Source: an uncultured Gammaproteobacteria bacterium
Lineage (GTDB): Bacteria > Pseudomonadota > Gammaproteobacteria > Pseudomonadales > Pseudohongiellaceae
Assembly: GCA_937898685.1 (NCBI GenBank)
Contig: CALEJT010000076.1
Coordinates: forward strand, 1 to 64,000
Direction: 5' to 3'
Length of the DNA stretch: 64,000 nt
The notes beneath the pieces are model-generated. The model ran no database searches and was not told where the DNA came from. It worked only from the letters and a program-made list of their open reading frames with translations. How positions within the stretch are numbered: the stretch's first letter is position 1; every line of letters starts with the position of its first letter. The position numbers were made by a program, and so were the translations under genes. This document shows positions 7,073 through 15,790 of this stretch, piece after piece.

Positions 7073-7390
7073 ACGTGGACGCCCACCTGATACGGCAGTT
7101 CTAGGTGGCTCTACAGGACACGGGTACAATCGCGGCTCGTGACTGTCACAACTCAGATGTGATGATCACACCAACAGGATTTGCCCGCAGGCGGCTGGTC
7201 GATTCGAAGGAAGTTGAATTATCCGGATCAGTCCCAACCTTAGGGTCCGCGCCATAACAAGGATGTTGGCGATTCCAATATGGACGGGTGCCGAGAAAGC
7301 TTGGCTTACGAGCTTTCGCCCAGCGGGCCTGTGCTTCATCAACCAAGCCCGCAGTACACGGCGTGGCACACGATACGAGCGCACTATTGC
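7073..7390. other. 318-bp leader/promoter region of the type I secretion operon
   Basis: It contains a possible -10 (TACAAT, 7125-7130), two 13-bp palindromes just after it (7138-7170), and a hairpin with arms GAAAGCT/AGCTTTC at 7295-7317. An in-frame ATG at 7280 could extend the ABC protein by 37 residues, but that stretch does not resemble the family N-terminus. No other gene is seen. Confidence 0.5.
7138..7170. promoter_or_regulatory. Tandem 13-bp palindromes, probable operator
   Basis: Copy 1 (7138-7150) reads CGTGAC-T-GTCACA and copy 2 (7158-7170) reads TGTGAT-G-ATCACA. Their centres are 20 bp apart, two helical turns, on the same DNA face. The arms are Crp-like half-sites, but the spacer is 3 bp and not 6, so a Crp-type dimer should not fit. 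They lie just downstream of a possible -10 and upstream of the secretion operon. The cognate regulator is unknown. Confidence 0.55.
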
Positions 7391-9109
7391 ATGAGTCTTC
7401 TCTCTTTCAACGAGCAAGGCCAAAAGGAATTGCTACAAGCCCTGAAGGGGGTCAAGAAACACTTCACCTATGCCGGGATTTTCTCGGCCTGCGTCAACCT
7501 CCTGCAGCTCGTCCCCATCCTCTATATGTTGCAGGTATACGACCGGGTGATGAGCAGCGGCAGCTATTCCACCCTCGGCGCTCTCACCATCTTGATGATC
7601 GCCCTGCTGATGGCGCTGGGCGCCTTCACTTGGGTGCGTTCGCAAGTATTGGTCGCCGCGAGCAACAAGATCGACCTGCTCCTTCGCGAACGCATCTTCA
7701 ACAGCACCTTCAAACTTGCCCTCGTGAGTGCTGCGGGTAAGAACAACATCCAGCCCCTTACCGACCTCATTGGCCTGCGTCAGTTTCTCACCAGCAATGG
7801 CGTCTACGCTTTTTTCGATGCGCCGTGGTTCTTCATCTACGTGACGGTCATGTATCTGTTCCATCCCTGGTTTGGATACATCGCTGTCTTCGCAGTATTG
7901 GTGATGGTTGCACTGGCCATCCTTACGGAGAAAGCCACATCCCTCAAACTGAAAGACGCCAACTCCGCAGCTGCGCTGGCCAACTCGCAACTCATCAGCA
8001 ACATGCGCAATGCCGAAGTGATCGCGGCGTTGGGCATGACCGATGCGGTGCGCGAGCGCTTACTGCAACTGAACAACAAGGCCCTGGTGCTGCAGGCGAA
8101 TGCCAGTAAGGAAGCCGGCAAGCTGGGTGCGGTGTCGCGCTCTTTCCGTATGATCATCCAGTCCCTCGCGCTGGGTCTCGGCGCCTATCTGGCACTTGAA
8201 CAGGAAATTTCCGCTGGCATGGTGATTGGCGGCTCTCTGCTGTTGGGTAAGGCTCTCGGACCCATCGACTCTCTCGTAGGCAACTGGCGCAGCTTTTCCG
8301 CTGCACGGGATCAATTCAATCGCCTGGCCAAGTTGATGGACGAAATGCCAGTGGAGCCGGAGCGCATGCGCCTGCCCGCGCCTCAGGGCCGTCTCACCTT
8401 GGAAAACGTCTTCGTCACGCCTCCCGGTGCACGCACTCCGGTGTTGCGCGGCGTTTCCTTCGAGCTTCAACCAGGTGATGCGCTGGGCATCATCGGTCCC
8501 AGTGCTTCTGGCAAGTCCACTCTCGCCCGCACCATTCTCGGCATCTGGCCTACGATCAACGGCAAGGTGCGCCTCGACGGCGCCGACATCCAAACCTGGA
8601 ATCGTGCCGATCTTGGCCCCTACATCGGTTATCTGCCGCAGGACATCGAACTCTTCGACGGCACCATCGCCGAAAACATCTGTCGTTTCCAACCCGCCGA
8701 TCCCGAGCGCATCGTGGAGGCTGCCAAGATGGCCGGTGTACATGAAATGATCCTGCGCCAGCCGGACGGCTATGACACCATCATCGGCGGCTCTGGCGGT
8801 GTGCTCTCGGGGGGCCAGCGTCAACGCATCGGCCTTGCCCGCGCCATCTACGGCAACCCCAGACTGCTGGTGCTCGATGAACCCAACTCCAACCTCGATG
8901 ACCAAGGTGAGAAAGAGCTCGTCGCCGCGATTTCTCGCATCAAGCAGACCGGCTGCACCGTCATCATCATCAGCCACCGCACCATGATTCTGAGCGTGGT
9001 CGATAAATTGCTGCTGCTCAAGGAGGGCACGGTTGCAGGCTTCGGTCAGCGCGATCAAGTGCTTGCAGCTCTCTCCAGCCCGGACGCGCGTAAAAGCGCG
9101 AACGGCTGA
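7391..9109 (+). CDS. Type I secretion ABC permease/ATPase (PrtD/RsaD-type)
   Basis: 572 aa from the ATG at 7391, chosen because MSLLSFNEQGQKELLQAL matches the family's start. The membrane domain spans about 25-290 (FSACVNLLQLVPILYMLQVYDRVM is diagnostic of the PrtD group). There is no N-terminal C39 peptidase or peptidase-like domain. The ATPase domain (about 330-560) has Walker A GPSASGKST (369-377), Q-loop PQD (416), signature LSGGQ (472-476), Walker B LLVLDEP (492-498) and ISHRT. It uses ATP to push unfolded C-terminal-signal substrates through the HlyD–TolC duct. It is followed 14 bases later by the HlyD gene. The expected substrate is the S-layer/RTX protein at 1-697. Confidence 0.93.
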   Translation: MSLLSFNEQGQKELLQALKGVKKHFTYAGIFSACVNLLQLVPILYMLQVYDRVMSSGSYSTLGALTILMIALLMALGAFTWVRSQVLVAASNKIDLLLRERIFNSTFKLALVSAAGKNNIQPLTDLIGLRQFLTSNGVYAFFDAPWFFIYVTVMYLFHPWFGYIAVFAVLVMVALAILTEKATSLKLKDANSAAALANSQLISNMRNAEVIAALGMTDAVRERLLQLNNKALVLQANASKEAGKLGAVSRSFRMIIQSLALGLGAYLALEQEISAGMVIGGSLLLGKALGPIDSLVGNWRSFSAARDQFNRLAKLMDEMPVEPERMRLPAPQGRLTLENVFVTPPGARTPVLRGVSFELQPGDALGIIGPSASGKSTLARTILGIWPTINGKVRLDGADIQTWNRADLGPYIGYLPQDIELFDGTIAENICRFQPADPERIVEAAKMAGVHEMILRQPDGYDTIIGGSGGVLSGGQRQRIGLARAIYGNPRLLVLDEPNSNLDDQGEKELVAAISRIKQTGCTVIIISHRTMILSVVDKLLLLKEGTVAGFGQRDQVLAALSSPDARKSANG

Positions 9110-9123
9110 GATCGGAGGTAGAT

Positions 9124-10527
9124 ATGTCCAAAGCCAAAGCTTCTTCGACGCTCGTCCCTGCCAAAGGGACTTTCGGTAAGTTACTCGACACTATTAGCTC
9201 GACCGAGTCCGAACTACTGCCAGGAGGCGATTTGCCGCCTCTGGATGTCGGCATCGATGGACCTCGTCGGGTCGGTCTTACCATCGCTTTCCTGGTCTTC
9301 GGTGTATTCGGTATGTGGGCAACCTTCGTACCCATCGAAGGTGCGTCTCATGCCATCGGCACCATCACCGTGAAGTCCTACAAGAAGGTCGTGCAGCACC
9401 TCGAAGGTGGCATCGTGAAGGACATCAAGGTGCAGAACGGTGACAAGGTGGCGGCAGGAGATACCTTGCTCGTCATCGACAGCACACAATCCCAGGCTCA
9501 GCTCGAAATAGCCAATGCGCAGCTGATTTCACAAAGCGCGCTCGAAGCGCGCCTGATCGCAGAGCGCGACAATCTCGATGCCGTGGTCTATCCCGACTTC
9601 CTGCTCAACGGCGGAGAACATGCGCAGGCAGAGATCGCCGGGCAGAATCAGGTGTTCTACGCCCGCAAGGCCGCACGCGAAGGTGAGAAGGCCGTGCTCG
9701 AACAGCAGATCGATCAGCTGCAGCAGCAACTCGTCGGTCTGCGCGCCCTGCACGATGCCAAGTCCGAACTGGCCAAGTCCTTTTCCGAGGAGCTGAAGGA
9801 CATCCAGACGCTCCTGGCCGAAGGTTTTGCCGATAAACAACGTTTACGCGAAGTCGAACGTAACTCCGCTCAGTTGCGTGGCGAAGCCGCTGAACTGCTA
9901 TCCAACATCGCCGCGACCGAAGTGAAGATCGGCGAAACCCGTCTGCAGATCATCCAGAGTGAGAACCGTTTCCAGACCGAAGTGGCTGACCTATTGGCAC
10001 AGACGCAAACGCAGTTGAAGGATTTGCGCGAGCGCGTGTTCGCCTTGTCGGACGTAGTGACCCGCACCGACGTGAAGGCGCCTTCCGATGGCATCGTCAA
10101 CAACCTGCAGGTTCACACCATTGGCGGCGTGATAGATCCGGGTCTGCCCATTGCCGAGATCGTGCCTGAGACTGATGAGCTGGTGGTGGAAGCACGAGTC
10201 AGTCCGAATGACATCGATCGCGTTGTCGTCGGTCAGGATGCCTCCATTCGATTCTCTACCTTGAGCAGCAAAAACGTCATTACGGTCAAAGGTCGTTTGA
10301 TCAACGTCTCCGCAGATGCGATGCAAGATCCCAACACGGGAGCCTCCTTCTACCTGTCCCGTATAGAACTAACGCCAGAAGCTTTGGATAAGGTCCAAGA
10401 AGCGAACCTCGACCTCGTTCCCGGCATGCCCGTCGAAGTCTTCATCAACTCCGGCGCCCGCACCTTCCTTCAGTACGTGATGAAACCGTTCTCCAACGCG
10501 ATTGCGCGCAGCTTCAGGGAAGATTGA
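9124..10527 (+). CDS. HlyD-family type I secretion membrane fusion protein
   Basis: 467 aa periplasmic adaptor joining the ABC protein to TolC. A short cytoplasmic tail is followed by one TM helix (about 50-68, VGLTIAFLVFGVFGMWATFV), a lipoyl half-motif (QHLEGGIVKDIKVQNGDKV, about 90-110), a long coiled-coil hairpin (about 130-310), the second lipoyl half (VKAPSDGIVNNLQVHTIGG) and the HlyD C-terminal beta-barrel. The Shine-Dalgarno GGAGGT lies just before the ATG. It sits between the ABC and TolC genes with very short spacers, so it is one operon. Confidence 0.93.
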   Translation: MSKAKASSTLVPAKGTFGKLLDTISSTESELLPGGDLPPLDVGIDGPRRVGLTIAFLVFGVFGMWATFVPIEGASHAIGTITVKSYKKVVQHLEGGIVKDIKVQNGDKVAAGDTLLVIDSTQSQAQLEIANAQLISQSALEARLIAERDNLDAVVYPDFLLNGGEHAQAEIAGQNQVFYARKAAREGEKAVLEQQIDQLQQQLVGLRALHDAKSELAKSFSEELKDIQTLLAEGFADKQRLREVERNSAQLRGEAAELLSNIAATEVKIGETRLQIIQSENRFQTEVADLLAQTQTQLKDLRERVFALSDVVTRTDVKAPSDGIVNNLQVHTIGGVIDPGLPIAEIVPETDELVVEARVSPNDIDRVVVGQDASIRFSTLSSKNVITVKGRLINVSADAMQDPNTGASFYLSRIELTPEALDKVQEANLDLVPGMPVEVFINSGARTFLQYVMKPFSNAIARSFRED

Positions 10528-10528
10528 T

Positions 10529-11902
10529 ATGAAATTACGCTTGCTGCCTTTGACCATCGGCCTCGTGATGGGGGCTGTCGCAGTACCGTTCACGACTCAA
10601 GCCGCAGAGCAACCCGCATCCAATTCGGCGCTACTGGTCACCACGGGCAATTCGCTCGAGGACTTCTTCACCGCCACCATCAACAACAGTCCGGAACTGG
10701 CCATTGCACGGGAACGCTGGAACATCGGCACTGCCCGCAAGGATCAGGCAACCGGACAGCTTCTGCCTCAAATTGCCGCCACGGGCACCGTGTCGGACAA
10801 CGACCGTACGGACGCAAATGGATCAAACTCCTATCGCGGGGAACGTTATGGCGTGAGTGTCAGCCAAGTACTCTTTCATTGGCAGGCCTTCCAAGCACGC
10901 AAACAAGCCAGCCTGCTCGAGGATCAGAGTGAAGCCGAGTACTACGCCACGCTCGCCAACCTGCTGACGGAAATCGCGGATCGATATCTACAGGTGCTAC
11001 AGGCGGAGGATGCGCTGCGTTCGATCAACTCGGAACTCGAGGCGATGAACAACCAGCTCAATCAGGTGCAAACCTTGTACAACCTGCAGCTGGCCCGCAT
11101 CACCGATCTCTATGAAACGCAGGCCCGCCTTGCGGCCGTCGAAGCGAACAAGGTGTCGTTGGAAGCAGAAGTGACCATCCGTCGTGAAACACTACGTGCG
11201 GCGAGTGGCATCGAGGTGGGAGCGCTGCGGCGCCTTCCGGAAGAAATCACGATCACTCCGCTCCAGGAAGACTTGAACGTTTGGCTGCAGCGTACGCGCG
11301 ACAACAACAAGGAGCTCGAGGCTGGCAGATATGCATTGCTCGCCGCCGATCGACAAGTGTCGGCCGCGCGCGGCACCTATATGCCGCAGGTTTCACTGGT
11401 TTACCAATACCAAGATTCGAACGTTGGCTTTGACAACCAGTCGTTGAATCAGAACGCGGAGACCAACTATATCGGGGTGAACGTCCAGGTACCGGTATTC
11501 GCTGGTGGCGCCAACCGTGCGCGTGTGCGCGAAGCCTTCAGCATGCGCAACATCGCCGAGAGCCAGTTGCGTCAGACGGAGATGGACCTGCTTGAGCGCA
11601 CGCGCATCGCGTACTTTCAAGTGCTTGCTGGCGAATCGCGCATCAAGGCGGCACAGGTCCTGGCAGAGTCGACAGCCACCTCATTCGAAGCCATGCAGCG
11701 TGGTTATGAGTTGGGCACGGTCACCACCGTGGATGTGCTGAACGCTTTGCGCGATCAGTTTGCTGCCGAGCGCGATTTGCAACAGGCCCGTTATGACCAC
11801 ATCCGCGCTCAACTCGCCCTGCGCCGCGATTCCGGCTCGCTCACTGCGGACGACATCATGGACATCAGCTCGATGATGAACGCGCCGCCGCTGAATCCCT
11901 AA
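10529..11902 (+). CDS. TolC-family outer-membrane channel of the type I system
   Basis: 457 aa. The ATG at 10529 follows the HlyD stop by one base and gives a clean Sec signal peptide (LPLTIGLVMGAVAVPFTTQA, cut before AEQPA). Two OEP repeats follow: the first has NSPELAIARERW and LLPQIAATG, the second AARGTYMPQVSLVYQYQDSN, each giving helical barrel strands plus the beta-barrel segments. TAYF-like LLERTRIAYFQVLAGESRIKAA and ELGTVTTVDVLNAL are typical of the HlyBD-partner group. It supplies the outer-membrane tunnel for the system encoded just upstream. Confidence 0.92.
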   Translation: MKLRLLPLTIGLVMGAVAVPFTTQAAEQPASNSALLVTTGNSLEDFFTATINNSPELAIARERWNIGTARKDQATGQLLPQIAATGTVSDNDRTDANGSNSYRGERYGVSVSQVLFHWQAFQARKQASLLEDQSEAEYYATLANLLTEIADRYLQVLQAEDALRSINSELEAMNNQLNQVQTLYNLQLARITDLYETQARLAAVEANKVSLEAEVTIRRETLRAASGIEVGALRRLPEEITITPLQEDLNVWLQRTRDNNKELEAGRYALLAADRQVSAARGTYMPQVSLVYQYQDSNVGFDNQSLNQNAETNYIGVNVQVPVFAGGANRARVREAFSMRNIAESQLRQTEMDLLERTRIAYFQVLAGESRIKAAQVLAESTATSFEAMQRGYELGTVTTVDVLNALRDQFAAERDLQQARYDHIRAQLALRRDSGSLTADDIMDISSMMNAPPLNP

Positions 11903-11916
11903 GAGGGTCCTGCTCG

Positions 11917-12723
11917 CTACCAACGCGCAGGATCCACCTGATAATACTGCCGCAATTCCCGATAGAGCTCCGGATGCCAATGCCGGAGCTCTTCGGGTAA
12001 TTCGAAGAAGGTTTCCGTCAGCACGGCGAAGAATTCCGCTGGCGCGCTTGCGGCGTAGGGATCGAGAAAGGTTTCCTCGCCACGTTCCACTGCAGCTCCC
12101 AGGGCTGCGAATTCCCGACTCATCACGCGTTGCCAACGTGCGGGATCGTTGGCGCGCAGCAGCGGCGTGCCGTTGTCGCTACCATTCTCTGCATCGAGTT
12201 GATGTGCGAACTCGTGCAGGATCACGTTCTCACCATCATCGACGTTGTCGAGGTCGTAGAGAATGTCTTCCCAAGACAGTAGCACTTTCCCTTCTTGCCA
12301 CGACTCGCCCAGTAACTCCTTGTGCACGTTGCTGACGGTGCCGTCTTCATTCCATTCCTCAGCTTCCTTGCTGAACATCGCTGGGTACACCAGGATGTGA
12401 CGCAGCGCTGGATAGACCCCAGTCTTCCGATTCAAGAGCAAGAGACAGGCCTGCGCCGCGATCACCACTCGCATTTCCTCGGTCACTTCCAGGCCAGCAC
12501 AGCCATGGAAGCGCTTTTCGGCGAGAAACAGCTTGATGTAGTCGAACAGTTGCCGGCGTTCTGCTTGAGCCAGCTTACGCAGATGGGGCAAGCGGGAATC
12601 GAGAATGTGTAGCCATTCCTTCGGAAAGGGACTTTGCAGCAAACGCTTTCTGCGCCACGCGGGGTAGATGAATAGCACCACCCCACTGAGCAGCACTATC
12701 AGAAGCAATACGAAGTACGCCAT
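11917..12723 (-). CDS. mtfA: MtfA-family zinc peptidase
   Basis: 268 aa. An N-terminal TM helix (about 3-20) is followed by the MtfA domain with the zinc motif ILHEFAHQLDAENG (HExxH, about residues 168-172) and the third ligand region PAEFFAVLTETFFE. In E. coli MtfA is an aminopeptidase that also binds the repressor Mlc and so affects glucose uptake; here the N-terminal anchor suggests membrane attachment. It is the last gene of the long minus-strand run, 15 bases after the GNAT-like gene, and ends convergently 14 bases from tolC. A GC-rich inverted repeat (GGTCCTGC / GCAGGATCC) spans the junction but has no U-run. Confidence 0.88.
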   Translation of the reverse strand: MAYFVLLLIVLLSGVVLFIYPAWRRKRLLQSPFPKEWLHILDSRLPHLRKLAQAERRQLFDYIKLFLAEKRFHGCAGLEVTEEMRVVIAAQACLLLLNRKTGVYPALRHILVYPAMFSKEAEEWNEDGTVSNVHKELLGESWQEGKVLLSWEDILYDLDNVDDGENVILHEFAHQLDAENGSDNGTPLLRANDPARWQRVMSREFAALGAAVERGEETFLDPYAASAPAEFFAVLTETFFELPEELRHWHPELYRELRQYYQVDPARW

Positions 12724-12738
12724 GCGCCGCGCGACAGC

Positions 12739-13746
12739 TCAGAGAAAATCGGTGTCGCCGGGCAACAGCCACCAGCGATCCTGCAACGATTCCGGCGCCG
12801 GCCCGGGTGTCCAGACGTTCGCCGGTGTCGTGATGGGCAGCTCCGTTACCACTGCGGAATCATGCGGCAACCAGTCGAGCAGCCCCTTGCTGCACCAGGT
12901 CATGAGCGACTGCAATTTCTGTTGCTGCGCTTCGCGTGCTGCCAAGCCTAATAGAAGCGGTAGGTGAGCGCGGGGGCCAACCAAGTCGAGTAGGAAGAGG
13001 CGCTCTCCCTCGGGTCTACACACGAAGAGCCCCAAGGCGCGACCCGTCCAACGATTGCGCACGAGCCTTACCTGATATTCGCGCTCGGGATGCTCGAGAT
13101 AACGCCAGCGCAGCCATTCGGCATCCTTCACCACGGCACAGGCCTGATCCAGATCCTTGCGCATCGCAGCCCATAGTGCATCGAGCGGTTTGTTGTAGGT
13201 CGAGGCGTTCATCGTGCTGAGCGTGTCGATTTGCCACCAGGGCTTCGGCTCGCTGGCGAGCGCGGCACTGTCCCACACCAATTCCACCATGCGGCCTACG
13301 GGAGCATAGAGCCCAAGGTGGGCTGCAAGACGCATGTGACGATCGCTCGGAAAACCGTAGCCCAACAACCAGGGCTGGGAGTTTCCGATGAACTGTTCCA
13401 GAAAAGTACTTCCCGCGATGAAGAACGGACTGGTCTTGCGCACCGCCTGCCGTGCCGAAGGCTTCACCATCACGTCCACGATCTGCATCGCGGTACTGTC
13501 CTCGCCACACATCACGATGGCATTACCGACACCACCATAGTGGGCCACGAGCTCACCATTCTTGAAAACCACCATCGCCGCGCTTCTGCCGGGGCGGTAT
13601 TTCCAGGCATGAAAGGCGGGGGTCATCGGCTGATTGAAGATGGCGGTGAAGAGCGAGCTCACCGCCGCATAGTCGCGGGATCGATACAGCCGAACTTCGA
13701 GTTCTCCGTTTCCGGCACTTGCTTCGTTGACGGGTTCCCAGGCCAT
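12739..13746 (-). CDS. GNAT-like acetyltransferase-fold protein linked to the polysaccharide exporter
   Basis: 335 aa from the ATG at 13746, which follows the wzt stop after one base (TGA-G-ATG). The N-terminal half (about 18-180) has GNAT character: VRLYRSRDYAAVSSLFTAIF, a central MVVFKNGELVAHYGGVGNAIVM then MQIVDVMVKPSARQ, and FLEQFIGNSQPWLLGYGFPSDRHMRLAAHLG. The C-terminal half has a second partial fold with WLRWRYLEHPEREYQVRLV. Such double-GNAT proteins occur in capsule/O-antigen loci, where they may acetylate sugars or add amino-acid groups. Its place behind wzm–wzt fits that, but no substrate can be named. Confidence 0.6.
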   Translation of the reverse strand: MAWEPVNEASAGNGELEVRLYRSRDYAAVSSLFTAIFNQPMTPAFHAWKYRPGRSAAMVVFKNGELVAHYGGVGNAIVMCGEDSTAMQIVDVMVKPSARQAVRKTSPFFIAGSTFLEQFIGNSQPWLLGYGFPSDRHMRLAAHLGLYAPVGRMVELVWDSAALASEPKPWWQIDTLSTMNASTYNKPLDALWAAMRKDLDQACAVVKDAEWLRWRYLEHPEREYQVRLVRNRWTGRALGLFVCRPEGERLFLLDLVGPRAHLPLLLGLAAREAQQQKLQSLMTWCSKGLLDWLPHDSAVVTELPITTPANVWTPGPAPESLQDRWWLLPGDTDFL

Positions 13747-13747
13747 C

Positions 13748-14977
13748 TCACACCTCCCAGCGATGCGGCAGGTCGACGATGCCTCGTGCCAGACCACGTT
13801 GTTCCACGTTCAGCTCTGCCGCCTGCAACACGACTTCATAGATGTGAAGACCTTGCTCACACATCAGATACACATCGATGTTGTAGCTGCCCTTGAGCAG
13901 CGGCAGCTTCGGAAAATGTGCGGTCACACGACCAAGGCCGTCGGCCGTAGGCGTAAGGGTCAGTCCGTCGTTCACGGTACCAGCGCTCGACAATGCGCGC
14001 CCGTCACCACCTGTGAACATCAAGGCAACACTGGGCATGGGCAGGTTGCGGCCAGGGTGGAAGGTGACTTCGATCTCCACGTCGCTGACGCCGCTCATGA
14101 CACGATGCGTCTTGGCCGCCACGCCATCCACCCGCACCAGCACCTGCTTGATGCGTGGCATGTCGCCATCCGTCGCGGTTTGCTGCGGTGCTGTTTCGGC
14201 ATCCGTCGTTGGGCCACTTTCCATTTCGGTGCCGGGCGCTATCGGTGACTCCAGGCGCAGGAATTCGCCGTACTCGGTGATGACTTCAGCCGGAGCGCCG
14301 GAGCGCCGGATGTGGCCCTCGTCGACCCAGATGACGTGATCGCACAAGGCCTCGACCTGATAGAGCGAATGCGAGCAGAAGAAGATCGTCTTGCCCGCCT
14401 TCTTGAAGGCCATGATGCGATCGAAGGACTTGCGCGCGAAAACCCCATCACCGACCGACAACGCCTCGTCGATGATGAGTATGTCGGGATCGATGTGCGT
14501 GGCGATGGCGAAGGCCAGGCGCACGAACATGCCACTCGAATAGGTCTTGACCGGGTTGTGGATGAATTCGCCGATGCCGGAGAAGGCAACGATGTCATCG
14601 TAGACTGCTTCCGTCTCCGCCGTGCTCAAGCCTTGGATGGCACAGTTGAGATAGATGTTCTCGTGGCCGCTCATCTCAGGATGAAAGCTGGCACCGAGTT
14701 CCAGGAGCGCCGCCACGCGTCCTTCGATTTCGATGCGCCCCTCGGAGGGTTGCATCGTGTTGGCCAGCAGTTTCAGCAGTGTGCTCTTACCGGCGCCGTT
14801 CTTGCCGACCACGCCGACCACTTGTCCTTCGTACACATCGAGATCGATGTCACGCAGCGCATAGTGTTTCTGATGACAGGGTTTGCCGGTCACGATCTCT
14901 CGCACCCGATCGAAATCATGTGCATAGAGTTTGTAGTACTTGCTGACACCGCGTATGGAGATGACGGGCTTGCTCAT
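13748..14977 (-). CDS. wzt: ABC polysaccharide exporter ATPase with C-terminal glycan-binding domain (Wzt-like)
   Basis: 409 aa. The ATG at 14977 overlaps the wzm stop by one base. The ATPase domain (1-250) has Walker A GKNGAGKST, the family-typical YSSGMFVRLAF in place of LSGGQ, Walker B ILIIDEALSVGD and the H-loop CSHSL. A Pro/Thr linker follows and then a beta-sandwich (about 275-409), the Wzt-C type domain that reads the modified non-reducing end of O-polysaccharide. With Wzm it flips a completed glycan across the inner membrane. No glycosyltransferases lie nearby, so the glycan must be made elsewhere. If it is an O-antigen, it could be the anchor for the S-layer, as in Caulobacter. Confidence 0.9.
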   Translation of the reverse strand: MSKPVISIRGVSKYYKLYAHDFDRVREIVTGKPCHQKHYALRDIDLDVYEGQVVGVVGKNGAGKSTLLKLLANTMQPSEGRIEIEGRVAALLELGASFHPEMSGHENIYLNCAIQGLSTAETEAVYDDIVAFSGIGEFIHNPVKTYSSGMFVRLAFAIATHIDPDILIIDEALSVGDGVFARKSFDRIMAFKKAGKTIFFCSHSLYQVEALCDHVIWVDEGHIRRSGAPAEVITEYGEFLRLESPIAPGTEMESGPTTDAETAPQQTATDGDMPRIKQVLVRVDGVAAKTHRVMSGVSDVEIEVTFHPGRNLPMPSVALMFTGGDGRALSSAGTVNDGLTLTPTADGLGRVTAHFPKLPLLKGSYNIDVYLMCEQGLHIYEVVLQAAELNVEQRGLARGIVDLPHRWEV

Positions 14978-15786
14978 CACAGCACCTCCCGTACGTGCGG
15001 CAGGCTGCGTCGAAAGAGCACCCACGCCGGGCCGAGCAACAACAGCCACAGTCCAATCAGACGTGCCAGGGAATTCAACGGAATCACTGCATCACGCAGC
15101 CAGGCCTGAATCACCGCAACGAGATCGCTGAAGGGATTCAACCAGATCCACTGCCGCATCCCCTCCGGCAACATGTCGGGGAAATAGAGAATCGGCGTGC
15201 AGTAGAGCAGCAGCATGAGGATGAAAGGCAGGGCCTGCGCGAAGTCGCGCAGGAACAAGCCCAACAACGAGCAAATGAGTACCAAAGGCATCAACCATAT
15301 GAGTACCAGCGGAATCACCAACGCAGCCTTGAGCGCTGCCAAGGCGCCGAACAACAGCGCGGCGATCACACTGAACACCAAGGTGTAGACGAAGCCCGGA
15401 ATGCACATCAGCTGCACCGGCAGTATTTCGATCGGGAAGGGCGTGCGCCGAAAGACGTTCGCGAATTCACGGAACATGTTGGCGGAGCGAACGAGCACTT
15501 CGTTCATACATAGCCAGGGCAGCATGCCGACGAGCAGATAGGCAAGAAAGCCCGCGCCGCGTTCCATGCGCATGCCATAGACGATGTCGAACAGAAACCA
15601 GAAGCCCAGCACCTGCAGCGCCGGCTGTACCAAGGGCCAGAAAAAGCCCAGCATGGTGCCGGAGGTACGCGTGGCAACCTCACGGCGCAACAACATGCGC
15701 AGAAGACCGCGATGGCGATAGCTGAGCACGAAGGGGATGAACAGGCCACCGAAGATGTGGTGGCAATAGCGCAGAACGAATCTCAA
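14977..15786 (-). CDS. wzm: ABC polysaccharide exporter permease (Wzm-like, ABC-2 type)
   Basis: 269 aa integral membrane protein with about six TM helices. It carries the ABC-2/RfbD hallmarks: LLRREVATRTSGTMLGFFWPLVQP near the N-terminus, then FREFANVFRRTPFPIEILPV and the C-terminal LLYCTPILYFPDMLPEGMRQWIWLNPFSDLV. It pairs with the Wzt-like ATPase that overlaps it by one base. It starts only 4 bases after the gspK stop, so it is probably transcribed with the type II secretion genes. Confidence 0.88.
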   Translation of the reverse strand: MRFVLRYCHHIFGGLFIPFVLSYRHRGLLRMLLRREVATRTSGTMLGFFWPLVQPALQVLGFWFLFDIVYGMRMERGAGFLAYLLVGMLPWLCMNEVLVRSANMFREFANVFRRTPFPIEILPVQLMCIPGFVYTLVFSVIAALLFGALAALKAALVIPLVLIWLMPLVLICSLLGLFLRDFAQALPFILMLLLYCTPILYFPDMLPEGMRQWIWLNPFSDLVAVIQAWLRDAVIPLNSLARLIGLWLLLLGPAWVLFRRSLPHVREVL

Positions 15787-15790
15787 CTGA

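Noticed and set aside
7280..7390. Longer N-terminus for the type I ABC protein
   Set aside because: The added 37 residues do not resemble the family, and the next ATG gives the standard start.
14977..15049. Longer N-terminus of the Wzt-like protein
   Set aside because: It would overlap wzm by 73 bases with an atypical sequence; the ATG overlapping the wzm stop is the natural start.
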